Origin: Bacteroidota bacterium
Lineage (GTDB): Bacteria > Bacteroidota > Bacteroidia > Bacteroidales > UBA10428
NCBI GenBank assembly: GCA_023442525.1
Contig: JAEZZA010000003.1
Location: 1 to 64,000 of the forward strand
Length of the DNA: 64,000 bases
Direction of reading: 5' to 3'
Numbering within the stretch: the stretch's first letter is position 1; the number at the start of each line of letters is the position of its first letter. The position numbers and the translations under genes are program-made. The notes under the pieces were generated by a model that searched no databases, had not been told where the DNA came from, and saw nothing but the letters and a program-made list of their open reading frames with translations. Positions 26,207-36,161 of this stretch are shown here, in pieces.

Positions 26207-28886
26207 CGATATACAACATGAAGTAGATGCAGGGAAGAACCTGCTCGAATCGATCATAGCGCTCGGCCTCGATCTGCCCTACTTCTGCTATCATCCGGCC
26301 ATGGGATCGGTTGGGGCCTGCCGGCAGTGCGCTGTAAAAAAATACGCCAATGCCGATGATAAAAAAGGCAGGATAATTATGGCCTGCATGGAGCCGGTTT
26401 CCGAAGGCATGATAATTTCAATAAAGGATGAGGAATCCCGACAGTTCAGGGCAGGAATTATTGAAGGACTGATGACGAATCACCCGCATGATTGCCCGAT
26501 TTGCGATGAAGGAGGAGAATGTCACCTTCAGGATATGACGGTTATGACAGGCCACAACTACCGGAAGTTCGACTTCAAAAAACGTACATTTAAAAGCCAG
26601 TACCTGGGGCCGTTTATTCATCACGAGATGAACCGCTGCATACAGTGTTACCGTTGTGTAAGGTTTTATCGCGACTATGCCGGCGGGGACGACCTGAATG
26701 TATTTGGCACCTCAAATAAATTATTTTTCGGCAGGGCCGAAAACGGAGTACTTCAAAATGAATTCAGCGGCAACCTGATTGAGGTATGCCCCACCGGAGT
26801 TTTTACCGATAAAACACTTCAGAAACACTATACACGGAAATGGGATTTGTCAAATGGCCCTTCGGTGTGTGTTCATTGCAGCCTGGGTTGTAATACCCTG
26901 GTTGGTGAACGGTATGGCGAATTGCGAAGGGTTATGAGCCGCTATCATGGTGAAATTAACGGGTACTTCTTATGCGACAGAGGCAGATTCGGATATGAAT
27001 TCGTTAACCACCCTTCACGACTGAAAGAAGTAGTAAGGCCCGGATCGGATGCGGTAATTGCAGCTACGGATAAACTTCAGGATTTTTTATCAGGTACTAC
27101 GAGATCAAATACCCGAATCATCGGTATTGGATCGCCGAGGGCTTCGCTCGAATCGAACTTTGCATTACAAGCCCTGGTTGGTAAAGACAATTTCTATAAC
27201 GGATTATCACACAGGGAGAGCAGACTATTACAGAGATCGCTAAAATTGCTGAACAGTGTAAGTGTGAATGCGGTATCTCTTAAAGAAATCGAAAAATGTG
27301 ACGCAGCTTTTGTAATAGGTGAAGATATCACCCAAACTGCACCAGTTATGGCGCTGTCGCTCCGACAGATGACACGAACCAGGGCCCTAAATCTGGCAAA
27401 TAAAGCCGGAATTCCCGAATGGAACGATGCCGCGGCACGAGAACTGGCCCAAAACGAAAAAAGCCCTCTTTACATTGCTCATCCCTATCCTACCCGGCTG
27501 GACGATGTGGCAAGAGCTGTCTTTAATAATTCTCCCGGCGCTATTGCCGACCTTGGCTTTGCAGTGGCCTCTGTAATTAGTGATAATACGGGAGCAAACC
27601 CGCGAATTAACCAGGAAACAGAGATCCTTGCCCGGCAGATCGCTTCAGATCTGTTAAATGCAGAGAATCCCCTGCTGATAGCCGGCATTAGCGGAGCAAC
27701 TGAACCAATTTTCAATGCTCTAAACAATATTATAGCAGCCCTTTCTTTAAAAAATAAAAAACCATCACTGGCTATTGCTTTTCCTGAAAGTAATTCTGCA
27801 GGAATCACCCTTTTCAATTCGGGCGACCTTAAGGATGCGATAAACCGAATTTCGGTTTCCGGGACGGATATCCTGATCATTCTTGAAAATGACATCTACC
27901 GGAGACTATCAGCGGGTGATGCAGAAAAATTACTGGAACGTTCCGGGAAAGTCATAGTGATAGATCATCTGATGCACAAAACTGCTGCCAAGGCCGATAT
28001 AGTGTTACCGGCTGCAGTTTGGGCCGAATCAACAGGAACCATTGTAAATAATGAATTCAGGGCGCAACGCTATTACCCTGCACTTCCGGTTCAAAGTCCC
28101 GTAAAAGAAAGCTGGCAATGGATCAACGATATATTGAATATTACAGGCAAAGCCGAAAATCACCATTATGTGATTGATGATCTGATCCGGATGATGATCA
28201 ATCAATACCCTGTGTTTTCAGGAATAACCGCCATCCCTGATTCGGGTTTCCGGATATATAACGAGAAGATAGCCCGGCAAACCCTGCGATTCAGCGGCCG
28301 AACTGCAATCACAGCTAACATAAGCGTAAGCGAACCTGCACTGCCTGCCGATTACAACGCTCCTCTTAAATTCAGCATGGAAGGTTATCAGGGCAATCCC
28401 CCGGCCAGCCTGATACCGTATTACTGGTGGCCCGGCTGGAATTCGCCACAAGCTATTAATAAATATCTCGGGGAGCCGAACGGCCCGGTAAAAGATGGCA
28501 ATCCTGGAGTCAGCCTGTTGCAAGGGAATGTAGATCCGGTTAACAAATTTATCACAGACTATTCGGAACCACTATCCAGAGAGAGTGGAGAATTACTGAT
28601 TATTCCGGTGCCGGTCATATTCGGGTCGGAAGAATTAAGCGCTTTGGGGGGGGCAATTTCATCGTTAATCCCTTCCCCCTTTGTGCTGCTGAATGAGGAT
28701 GAAGCCGCCGCACATCAAGTCAGCAAAGGTGACAGCGTTACGCTGAAAATAGGCGATAGTTTTCATACAGTGATTATTAAAACAGACAACAAAATTTCCG
28801 TTGGCATGGCAGGAATTTCAATGCTGTTGCCAGGTATGAAGTATATCGAATTTCCTGCTACAGGCAAAATTATTAAAGGAGTATGA
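26190..28886 (+). CDS. nuoG: NADH-quinone oxidoreductase subunit G
   Basis: An 898-residue iron-sulfur protein. The start is the ATG at 26190 (MKITIDDIQHEV), overlapping nuoF by 17 bases; an upstream in-frame ATG at 26145 lies inside nuoF. N-terminal [2Fe-2S] ligands are in YFCYHPAMGSVGACRQC and ACMEP. The His-Cys3 cluster is HDCPICDEGGECHLQD, then MNRCIQCYRCVRFYRD, and a molybdopterin-oxidoreductase-type [4Fe-4S] motif CVHCSLGCNTLV ... LCDRGRFGYEF. The rest is a molybdopterin-fold domain that no longer binds cofactor in the family. Completes the NADH module with E and F. Confidence 0.96.
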   Translation: MKITIDDIQHEVDAGKNLLESIIALGLDLPYFCYHPAMGSVGACRQCAVKKYANADDKKGRIIMACMEPVSEGMIISIKDEESRQFRAGIIEGLMTNHPHDCPICDEGGECHLQDMTVMTGHNYRKFDFKKRTFKSQYLGPFIHHEMNRCIQCYRCVRFYRDYAGGDDLNVFGTSNKLFFGRAENGVLQNEFSGNLIEVCPTGVFTDKTLQKHYTRKWDLSNGPSVCVHCSLGCNTLVGERYGELRRVMSRYHGEINGYFLCDRGRFGYEFVNHPSRLKEVVRPGSDAVIAATDKLQDFLSGTTRSNTRIIGIGSPRASLESNFALQALVGKDNFYNGLSHRESRLLQRSLKLLNSVSVNAVSLKEIEKCDAAFVIGEDITQTAPVMALSLRQMTRTRALNLANKAGIPEWNDAAARELAQNEKSPLYIAHPYPTRLDDVARAVFNNSPGAIADLGFAVASVISDNTGANPRINQETEILARQIASDLLNAENPLLIAGISGATEPIFNALNNIIAALSLKNKKPSLAIAFPESNSAGITLFNSGDLKDAINRISVSGTDILIILENDIYRRLSAGDAEKLLERSGKVIVIDHLMHKTAAKADIVLPAAVWAESTGTIVNNEFRAQRYYPALPVQSPVKESWQWINDILNITGKAENHHYVIDDLIRMMINQYPVFSGITAIPDSGFRIYNEKIARQTLRFSGRTAITANISVSEPALPADYNAPLKFSMEGYQGNPPASLIPYYWWPGWNSPQAINKYLGEPNGPVKDGNPGVSLLQGNVDPVNKFITDYSEPLSRESGELLIIPVPVIFGSEELSALGGAISSLIPSPFVLLNEDEAAAHQVSKGDSVTLKIGDSFHTVIIKTDNKISVGMAGISMLLPGMKYIEFPATGKIIKGV

Positions 28887-28902
28887 ATCGATATCCGAAA
28901 AT

Positions 28903-29847
28903 ATGAAGGAATTCTTCATAATAGCCGGTGTACTGCTTATTGTGTTAAATATCGCGGCAGGGCTTATTTACATCGAACGCAGGCTGCTGGCGTTATTTCA
29001 GGACAGGTACGGCCCGAATCGTGTAGGTCCTTTGGGTCTGTTGCAGGTTGTAGCAGATGTGATCAAGATCTTTTTTAAAGAAGACTGGGTTCCTCCGTTT
29101 GCTGATAAACCGGTTTTTGTGATAGCACCGGGCATACTGGTTGCAACCATACTGTTGACATTTGCGGTAATACCTTTCGCCCCGGGATTCCTGGTTCTGG
29201 ATTCCAATATCGGATTGCTTTTCTTCCTTGGCAATTCATCACTCGGCGTTTACAGCATAGTGTTGGGCGGATGGGCATCAAACAATAAATATTCGCTTTT
29301 GGGATCCATCAGGGCGTCGGCACAGATGCTCACCTATGAAGTTTTCATGGGATTATCGCTTGTTGGCGTGATTATGACTGCTGATAGTTTTAACCTGCGC
29401 GAAATTGTGGAAGCTCAAAAGAACGGATGGTTTATAATACCTCAATTTGTCGGGTTTGTGATATTCTTTATTGCGGGGCTTGCAGAGACACACCGAACAC
29501 CATTTGACATTCCCGAAGCCGAAGGTGAACTGGTAGCCGGATATCATTCGGAATACTCAGGAATGAAATTCGGGATGTTTTTTGTAGGTGAGTATCTTGG
29601 CGTTACACTCATTTCGGCACTGATCACAACGCTGTTTTTTGGCGGCTGGCTTGGCCCGTCATTTCTGCCACCTGCATTCTGGTTCTTCCTGAAAACATTC
29701 TTTTTTATCTTTCTTTTCATTCTCATCAGGGCATCGCTGCCACGGCCCCGCTACGACCAATTAATGGAAGCAGGATGGAAGATATTGCTTCCCCTTGTAT
29801 TGCTTAATATTCTGATCACAGGTGCAATTTTATTAATGAGACAGTGA
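28903..29847 (+). CDS. nuoH: NADH-quinone oxidoreductase subunit H
   Basis: A 314-residue membrane subunit with eight or so helices. ND1/NuoH signatures are ERRLLALFQDRYGPNRVGP and the charged matrix loop AETHRTPFDIPEAEGELVAG, followed by YHSEYSGMKFG. It forms part of the quinone chamber and links the peripheral arm to the proton-pumping arm. Its end overlaps the nuoI start by four bases. Confidence 0.97.
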   Translation: MKEFFIIAGVLLIVLNIAAGLIYIERRLLALFQDRYGPNRVGPLGLLQVVADVIKIFFKEDWVPPFADKPVFVIAPGILVATILLTFAVIPFAPGFLVLDSNIGLLFFLGNSSLGVYSIVLGGWASNNKYSLLGSIRASAQMLTYEVFMGLSLVGVIMTADSFNLREIVEAQKNGWFIIPQFVGFVIFFIAGLAETHRTPFDIPEAEGELVAGYHSEYSGMKFGMFFVGEYLGVTLISALITTLFFGGWLGPSFLPPAFWFFLKTFFFIFLFILIRASLPRPRYDQLMEAGWKILLPLVLLNILITGAILLMRQ

Positions 29848-30362
29848 TGATAAGTATTCTGAGAAGTATATGGTATACATTTTTGCACGCTTTCCGTAAG
29901 CGCTTAACTGTTGAATATCCCGAACAAAAGCCTTATCTGCCCCCCAGGTACAGGGGCAGAATAGTACTGACCCGCGACCCTGACGGGAAGGAAAGATGTG
30001 TTGCCTGCAATCTTTGTGCAGCCGCATGTCCGGTAGATTGTATTGCCCTTCAGGCTACAGAAGATGAAGACGGACGAAGGTATCCGGAATTCTTCCGCAT
30101 CAATTTCTCAAGATGCATTTTTTGCGGTTTCTGTGAAGAAGCCTGTCCCACCTATGCCATTCAGCTCATTCCCGACTTTGAGATGGGTGAATACGACAGG
30201 CAAAACATGGTTTATGAGAAAGAACATTTGCTGATCAGCGGAGAAGGAAAATATCATGGTTATAATTTTTATCGGGAAGCCGGTGTAGATATGGGTGTCA
30301 AGAAAACAGGTTTCGGAGAAAACGAAGAACCTCCGACAGACATACGAGATCTGATTCACTAA
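29844..30362 (+). CDS. nuoI: NADH-quinone oxidoreductase subunit I (two 4Fe-4S)
   Basis: A 172-residue ferredoxin-like subunit with two [4Fe-4S] motifs, CVACNLCAAACPVDC (about residues 53-67) and CIFCGFCEEACPTYA (about 92-106), for clusters N6a and N6b. The amphipathic N-terminus (ILRSIWYTFLHAFRK) docks it on the membrane arm. Overlap with nuoH by four bases; 10 bases before nuoJ. Confidence 0.97.
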   Translation: MMISILRSIWYTFLHAFRKRLTVEYPEQKPYLPPRYRGRIVLTRDPDGKERCVACNLCAAACPVDCIALQATEDEDGRRYPEFFRINFSRCIFCGFCEEACPTYAIQLIPDFEMGEYDRQNMVYEKEHLLISGEGKYHGYNFYREAGVDMGVKKTGFGENEEPPTDIRDLIH

Positions 30363-30372
30363 TTGTCATCAA

Positions 30373-30897
30373 ATGAATACCATTTTTGTAATAGCAGCTC
30401 TTGTGGCACTTACGGGTTCGGTTCTGGCAATTACAAACCGTAATGCCATTCATGCCCTGCTGTACCTGATTGTATCCCTGCTTGCGATTTCAGTTATTTT
30501 CTACATAATGGGGGCCCCGTTTATAGCTGCGCTCGAGGTTATTGTCTATGCCGGTGCCATTATGGTTCTATTCATCTTTGTGGTTATGATGCTCAATGTG
30601 GGTAACGAAAAAGAACTCGAAAAAAAATGGCAACGACGGAGCATGTGGATAGCACCTCTCATCATGACCTCAATATTGATGGTAATTTTTATTTACGCGG
30701 TGAAAAGCCTCGAAACTCCATTAGTAAACCGTACCACCATTGAGCCCCGTGAAACAGGAATATCTCTGTTCAGCACGTATCTGCTGGGCGTAGAAATAGC
30801 CGCAATAATGCTGTTGGCTGGTATTGTGGGAGCATATCATATTGGGAAGCAAAAAAAGAAGGTAATTCACCGGTTTCTCGAAGAAAACAAGCAATAA
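30373..30897 (+). CDS. nuoJ: NADH-quinone oxidoreductase subunit J
   Basis: A 174-residue membrane subunit (ND6 family) with five helices. The characteristic third helix with pi-bulge is seen as FIAALEVIVYAGAIMVLFIF, followed by VVMMLNVG. The cytoplasmic loop MLNVGNEKELEKKWQRR is highly charged. It lies 10 bases after nuoI and 33 before nuoK. Confidence 0.96.
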   Translation: MNTIFVIAALVALTGSVLAITNRNAIHALLYLIVSLLAISVIFYIMGAPFIAALEVIVYAGAIMVLFIFVVMMLNVGNEKELEKKWQRRSMWIAPLIMTSILMVIFIYAVKSLETPLVNRTTIEPRETGISLFSTYLLGVEIAAIMLLAGIVGAYHIGKQKKKVIHRFLEENKQ

Positions 30898-30930
30898 AAG
30901 AACCAGTGTTAATCAAAAAAGAAGCATAGT

Positions 30931-31254
30931 ATGGTCACTATTCCCATGGAATGGCAGATTGCATTTGCCGGACTTCTTTTTCTTACCGGCCTTACCGGAT
31001 TGCTGGTACGGCGGAATATTATTTTCATGCTCATGTCGATTGAAATTATGCTGAACAGTGCTGGGCTGGCCTTTGTAATAGCCGGCGCACACTGGATGAT
31101 GGCCGACGGACAGGTAATGTTCATCTTTATTCTTACTGTTTCTGCGGCTGAAGTATCAGTAGGATTAGCTCTGATCCTCCAAATGTTTCATCATTACCGG
31201 ACTCTTGACGCGGATGCATTAAACAAACTCAAAGACATGAAACCTCAACCATGA
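30931..31254 (+). CDS. nuoK: NADH-quinone oxidoreductase subunit K
   Basis: A 107-residue membrane subunit with three helices (ND4L family). Conserved glutamates for proton movement are seen in MSIEIMLNSAGLAF and TVSAAEVSVGLALIL. The first possible ATG (30931) gives the usual length plus a few residues. Its stop overlaps the nuoL start by four bases. Confidence 0.96.
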   Translation: MVTIPMEWQIAFAGLLFLTGLTGLLVRRNIIFMLMSIEIMLNSAGLAFVIAGAHWMMADGQVMFIFILTVSAAEVSVGLALILQMFHHYRTLDADALNKLKDMKPQP

Positions 31255-33122
31255 CGCTTCTGCCCTTCATACCTGCCATTCCCCTTACTGGCTTTTTGTT
31301 GTTAGCCATATTGGGTAAGTATATGAAACGAAATCTTGTGGCATGGATCGCCGTGGGATCGGTAACTTTATCAGCAATTATAACTTTAATTCTGGCGGTT
31401 GATTTTCTTAAAAATCCATCCGGGAGTTCCTATACCAGTGTGTTATACACATGGATCAACACAGGCGGTTTCAAGGCGGATATTGCACTTCGGCTCGATG
31501 CTCTGTCGCTCATTTTCTGTTTTGTCATAACCTTTGTCGGTGCCCTGATACATCTGTATTCGGTTGAATTTATGTGGAAGGACGAAGGATTTACCCGCTT
31601 CTTCGCCTATATGAACCTGTTTGTGGCATCGATGCTCATACTGGTTCTGGCCGATAACCTGTTGTTGCTCTACCTGGGTTGGGAAGGCGTGGGACTTTGC
31701 AGTTACCTGCTTATAGGCTTTTGGTATGGTGAACCTGAAAACGGGTATGCGGCACGAAAAGCTTTTATCATAACCCGTATCGGCGATACATTTATGATCA
31801 TCGGGCTGTTTCTTCTCTTTATAAGTTTTGGTACACTGAATATTGAAAACATTCTTTCGCTGGCTCCGTCAGAATGGGAACACGGTTCGGTTACCGCGAT
31901 TATTGCTGCCTTATTATTACTAGGTGGTGCAGTTGGAAAGTCGGCACAACTCCCGCTTCAAACCTGGCTGCCCGATGCCATGGCAGGACCGTCTCCGGTT
32001 AGTGCATTGATACATGCGGCAACCATGGTAACGGCTGGTGTTTATCTGATAGCCCGTATGCATGTGGTTTTTGAACTGGCGCCGATTGTTCAGACACTTG
32101 TGGCGGTTATTGGCGCCATAACCCTGCTTGTTGCAGGATTCAGTGCCTTTACTCAACACGATCTGAAACGTGTATTGGCATATTCAACCATAAGCCAGAT
32201 AGGATATATGTTTCTGGCCTTAGGTGTAGGAGCCTGGTCGGCCGCCATCTTTCACTTCATGACTCATGCATTTTTCAAAGCCCTGCTTTTTCTTGCGGCG
32301 GGTAGTGTTATTTTACTGCTTCACGAGGAACATGATATGCATAAAATGGGAGGTCTGCGAAAACGCCTGCCTGTGATCTTTTTTACATTTTTAGCCGGTG
32401 GTGCTTCCCTGTCGGCATTACCGCTTATTACGGCGGGTTTTTACAGCAAAGACCAGATATTATTTCTCTCCGGTGTAGCCGAAACGGGTAGTCGATGGCT
32501 CTGGATAGCCGGTATTACCGGAGCTTTTCTGACTTCATTGTATACCTTTAGAATGATCTTCCTTACATTCTTTGGAAGTGTAAAAACCGAGCCTTCTCAT
32601 CAGCCCGGATGGCATATGAAATTTCCACTCATTATTCTGGCAATCCTTTCGATTGCCGCGGGATTTGTGGAATTTCCTGAAAACATGTTTCCGGTTCATT
32701 TTATTTCGAATGTACTTTCAAATACTCTCCCTCCGCTTGAAATACGCGATCATCCGATGCCGGAATGGGTTTTCCAGTCGATTTCATCTGCGCTAACACT
32801 GGCAGGCCTTTTATTGGCCTGGCGATTATTTTATAAACCCTCACAGTTCGAAACGACCTTCCATAAAACTGCGCTGAGTGATTTCTTTTATTCGGGCTGG
32901 CGGTTCGACAGTCTCTATAATGCAGTTTTTGTCAATCCCTTTGTGTGGCTGTCAATAATCAACAAAAATGACATAGTTGATAAGTTCTATTCTCTGATTG
33001 CCCGTGTCAACATGGTATTTAACACCCTTTTAAGTTATACTCAGAACGGAAAACTTCGCTGGTACGCAATGGGGCTCACAGCAGGCATGGTAATTATTCT
33101 TGCTTTAATGATGACATTATGA
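31251..33122 (+). CDS. nuoL: NADH-quinone oxidoreductase subunit L
   Basis: A 623-residue antiporter-like proton-pumping subunit (ND5 family). Key motifs are the glutamate in LLYLGWEGVGLCSYLLIGFW, the lysine/histidine region KSAQLPLQTWLPDAMAGPSP with VSALIHAATMVTAGVYLI, and HDLKRVLAYSTISQIGYMFL. A C-terminal amphipathic region and last helix follow the core, as usual for NuoL. Overlap of four bases with both nuoK and nuoM. Confidence 0.97.
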   Translation: MTLLPFIPAIPLTGFLLLAILGKYMKRNLVAWIAVGSVTLSAIITLILAVDFLKNPSGSSYTSVLYTWINTGGFKADIALRLDALSLIFCFVITFVGALIHLYSVEFMWKDEGFTRFFAYMNLFVASMLILVLADNLLLLYLGWEGVGLCSYLLIGFWYGEPENGYAARKAFIITRIGDTFMIIGLFLLFISFGTLNIENILSLAPSEWEHGSVTAIIAALLLLGGAVGKSAQLPLQTWLPDAMAGPSPVSALIHAATMVTAGVYLIARMHVVFELAPIVQTLVAVIGAITLLVAGFSAFTQHDLKRVLAYSTISQIGYMFLALGVGAWSAAIFHFMTHAFFKALLFLAAGSVILLLHEEHDMHKMGGLRKRLPVIFFTFLAGGASLSALPLITAGFYSKDQILFLSGVAETGSRWLWIAGITGAFLTSLYTFRMIFLTFFGSVKTEPSHQPGWHMKFPLIILAILSIAAGFVEFPENMFPVHFISNVLSNTLPPLEIRDHPMPEWVFQSISSALTLAGLLLAWRLFYKPSQFETTFHKTALSDFFYSGWRFDSLYNAVFVNPFVWLSIINKNDIVDKFYSLIARVNMVFNTLLSYTQNGKLRWYAMGLTAGMVIILALMMTL

Positions 33123-34666
33123 TACTGGTTGTATTAATACTGATATTATTGGCTGGCGGACTACTTGCCTGGGCAGTGGGAAGGCTAAACGCCATACTGT
33201 CACGCAGTATAGCCCTTGTAGCCGTGATTGCCGATTTTGGAATTACGCTGTGGATGCTGACCATTGAAGCCACTCCCGGTAATCAATGGTTAATCGAATA
33301 CAGGGCCGTATGGGTAACCACATTTGGCATAGAACTTCACATGGCAGTGGATGGACTGAGCCTGATTCTTTTATTGCTTACCTATTTTATCGGCATCCTG
33401 TCGGTTCTGGTTTCCTGGAAGGAAATTGACAAAAACCCGGGTTTCTTTCATTTCAACCTGCTTTGGATATTGGCAGGAATCACCGGTATTTTTCTTTCGC
33501 TGGACCTTTTTCTTTTCTATTTCTTCTGGGAAGTGATGCTTATTCCCATGTATTTCCTAATAGGAATCTGGGGTCATGAGAACAGAATTTACGCATCGTA
33601 CAAATTCTTCATATTTACCCAGGCAGGCGGTCTGTTGATGTTTTTAGCCATACTCGGTCTTTACCTGGTACACGGCAGGAGTAGCGGCGATTACACATTC
33701 GACTTTTTACGTCTGATGAATACGCCCATGTCATCTGCTCTGCAAATGACGCTCATGCTGGGATTTCTGGCCGCGTTCCTGGTTAAACTACCAGCATTTC
33801 CTTTCCATAGTTGGCTTCCCGACGCACATACCGAGGCTCCTACGGCAGGAAGCCTGATTCTTGCAGCCCTCATGTTAAAAACAGGGGCTTATGGTCTGCT
33901 TCGTTTCATAATTCCCTTATTTCCCGAAGCGGCCGAAAAATTTGCTCCGGTAGGGATGATATTAGGAGTGGCAGGAATACTGTACGGTGCCAAGCTGGCA
34001 TTTGCTCAAACCGACCTGAAACGGCTTGTGGCCTATACCAGTGTGAACCACATGGGTTTTATAGTTATTGGCGTATTTGCTTTGAACCAACTGGCATGGC
34101 AGGGTGTGGTCATTCAGATTGTAGCACACGGCATCAGCACAGGAGCCCTGTTTATAATGGCAGGACAAATTTCAGAACGTATACATACACGTGATTTGTC
34201 GAAAATGGGAGGCCTGTGGAAGCAAATGCCCTATATGGGGGCTGTCGGCCTTATATTTGTAATGGCCTCTCTGGGATTACCCGGTCTCGGAAATTTCATC
34301 GCGGAATTTCTGATACTCACTGGCACTTTCAAATCGAGCGTTCTTTTTGCCTGCCTTGCCAGTATCGGACTAATCTTCGCAACGATTTACTCCATCCGGA
34401 TCATGCAGAAAGTTTTTTACGGACCCCCGAAATTGAATAATCACCTGAAAGATCTGAATATTCGGGAATCGTTGGTAATGATTTCATTGATAGCTGCGAT
34501 TTTCTTTCTGGGCCTTTTGCCCCAGCCAGTTCTGAAAATTACAGAACCACCTGTAAACCGTATTTTACAAAACAACGATTTTAAGTTGCCTCAGAATTCA
34601 GTATTTGCCAGGCTTCAGGGGTCAGTTACGCTACCTGATGAAAATATACTTACAACCCATGAATAA
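33119..34666 (+). CDS. nuoM: NADH-quinone oxidoreductase subunit M
   Basis: A 515-residue antiporter-like subunit (ND4 family). Motifs are FFWEVMLIPMYFLIGIWG with the conserved Glu, KLPAFPFHSWLPDAHTEAPT, AGSLILAALMLKTGAYGLLR and DLKRLVAYTSVNHMGFI. Fourteen helices are expected. Overlaps nuoL by four bases and precedes nuoN by 14. Confidence 0.97.
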   Translation: MILVVLILILLAGGLLAWAVGRLNAILSRSIALVAVIADFGITLWMLTIEATPGNQWLIEYRAVWVTTFGIELHMAVDGLSLILLLLTYFIGILSVLVSWKEIDKNPGFFHFNLLWILAGITGIFLSLDLFLFYFFWEVMLIPMYFLIGIWGHENRIYASYKFFIFTQAGGLLMFLAILGLYLVHGRSSGDYTFDFLRLMNTPMSSALQMTLMLGFLAAFLVKLPAFPFHSWLPDAHTEAPTAGSLILAALMLKTGAYGLLRFIIPLFPEAAEKFAPVGMILGVAGILYGAKLAFAQTDLKRLVAYTSVNHMGFIVIGVFALNQLAWQGVVIQIVAHGISTGALFIMAGQISERIHTRDLSKMGGLWKQMPYMGAVGLIFVMASLGLPGLGNFIAEFLILTGTFKSSVLFACLASIGLIFATIYSIRIMQKVFYGPPKLNNHLKDLNIRESLVMISLIAAIFFLGLLPQPVLKITEPPVNRILQNNDFKLPQNSVFARLQGSVTLPDENILTTHE

Positions 34667-34680
34667 CCCGATCAAAAGAT

Positions 34681-36102
34681 ATGTACATGACAGCCGCTGA
34701 TTTCATTTGCCTTGCACCACTGATTATCATTGCCTCTGCACCGGTCATAATTATGATGACGCTTACATTTTCAAGGAATAATCTCGTAATCTATGGATTT
34801 TCATTGCTCATGTTTCTTATGGCTGCCGCTTCGCTCATTTTTATATTGCCAAAGCTGCCACATAAAATAGAACCCCTGATTACTTTTGACCTTTTTGGTG
34901 TAATCTTTCTGGGTATTATCATAGTTTCCGGATTCATTATTACTGTTTTTTCTTACTTGTACTTCAAAAACCACGGCGACCAGAAAGAAGAATACTATAT
35001 CATTTTGTTTGTAGCCATCCTGGGAGCTGCCATTCTGGTACTGTCGGAACATTTTGTAAGTTTTTTTCTCGGTCTCGAAACCCTCAGTATTTCGTTATAT
35101 ATATTGATAGCCTATATTAAATACCGTGATTACAGCGTGGAAGCGGGGATAAAATTTCTCGTCATAGCCTCGGTTTCTACATCATTTCTGTTATTTGGAA
35201 TGGCACTCCTTTATGCTGCAACAGGCTCTTTGGATTTTCCCGGTGTTGCGGCAGTTATTCAGGGCGAGCCGTCATCGGCACTGTTGCTCATCGGAATCGG
35301 GATGATTCTGGCCGGAATAGGATTTAAAATGGCTCTCGTGCCTTTTCATATGTGGGCCCCCGATGTATACCAGGGTGCACCGGTACCGGTAACTATGTTT
35401 ATAGCCACAATTTCAAAAGGAGCCGTGATCGTCGTGGCCCTTCGACTGTTTTTTGCCATTGGTGTTCCCAAAAATCAAATCATTTACATAGTGATTTCTC
35501 TAATTGCCATACTTACAATGTTCACCGGAAATCTTCTCGCTCTCCGGCAGAATAATCTGAAAAGGCTTCTGGCCTATTCATCAATTGCTCACATGGGTTA
35601 TATTGTAATAACACTACTGACCGGAACAGGTAACGGAGCCCAGGCTGCTGTGTTTTACCTTGTATCCTATTTTATTACTTTATTGGCCGCATTCGGTGTG
35701 ATATCCTTGCTATCCGACCATTATTGCGATTTCGGCGACATCGAAGATATGAAAGGATTATATTACAGCAACCCCTGGATAGCTGCTGTACTAACGTTGT
35801 CGATGTTCTCGTTTGCCGGCATACCACTCACTGCCGGATTTATAGCCAAATTTTATATTGTACTCGAAGGGATCCGATCAAGCATGTGGATTCTGGCGTT
35901 CAGCATCATAATTAACACGGTCATCAGCCTGTACTATTATCTTACCGTTATAAAAACCATGTTCGTAAGTACCGGGGATTATGTTCCCGTCAAATTCCCT
36001 TTAACCGGGAACCTGATACTGGCTGTACTTTCGCTGGCTATTATCATACTTGGAATTATACCTTCGCTATTGACCGGTCTGCTAAGCGAAATCAGGGTAT
36101 GA
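34681..36102 (+). CDS. nuoN: NADH-quinone oxidoreductase subunit N
   Basis: A 473-residue antiporter-like subunit (ND2 family). Motifs are FFLGLETLSISLYILIAYIK, FKMALVPFHMWAPDVYQGAP, TMFIATISKGAVIVVALRL and NLKRLLAYSSIAHMGYIVI. It completes the 14-subunit complement (13 genes because of the C/D fusion). The first codons MYMTA offer two starts two codons apart. The cydA start is 59 bases downstream. Confidence 0.97.
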   Translation: MYMTAADFICLAPLIIIASAPVIIMMTLTFSRNNLVIYGFSLLMFLMAAASLIFILPKLPHKIEPLITFDLFGVIFLGIIIVSGFIITVFSYLYFKNHGDQKEEYYIILFVAILGAAILVLSEHFVSFFLGLETLSISLYILIAYIKYRDYSVEAGIKFLVIASVSTSFLLFGMALLYAATGSLDFPGVAAVIQGEPSSALLLIGIGMILAGIGFKMALVPFHMWAPDVYQGAPVPVTMFIATISKGAVIVVALRLFFAIGVPKNQIIYIVISLIAILTMFTGNLLALRQNNLKRLLAYSSIAHMGYIVITLLTGTGNGAQAAVFYLVSYFITLLAAFGVISLLSDHYCDFGDIEDMKGLYYSNPWIAAVLTLSMFSFAGIPLTAGFIAKFYIVLEGIRSSMWILAFSIIINTVISLYYYLTVIKTMFVSTGDYVPVKFPLTGNLILAVLSLAIIILGIIPSLLTGLLSEIRV

Positions 36103-36161
36103 AATGAACAATCCTGCTGCAAATTCACTTACTAACTACACAAAACCAGTTCTGAAATACT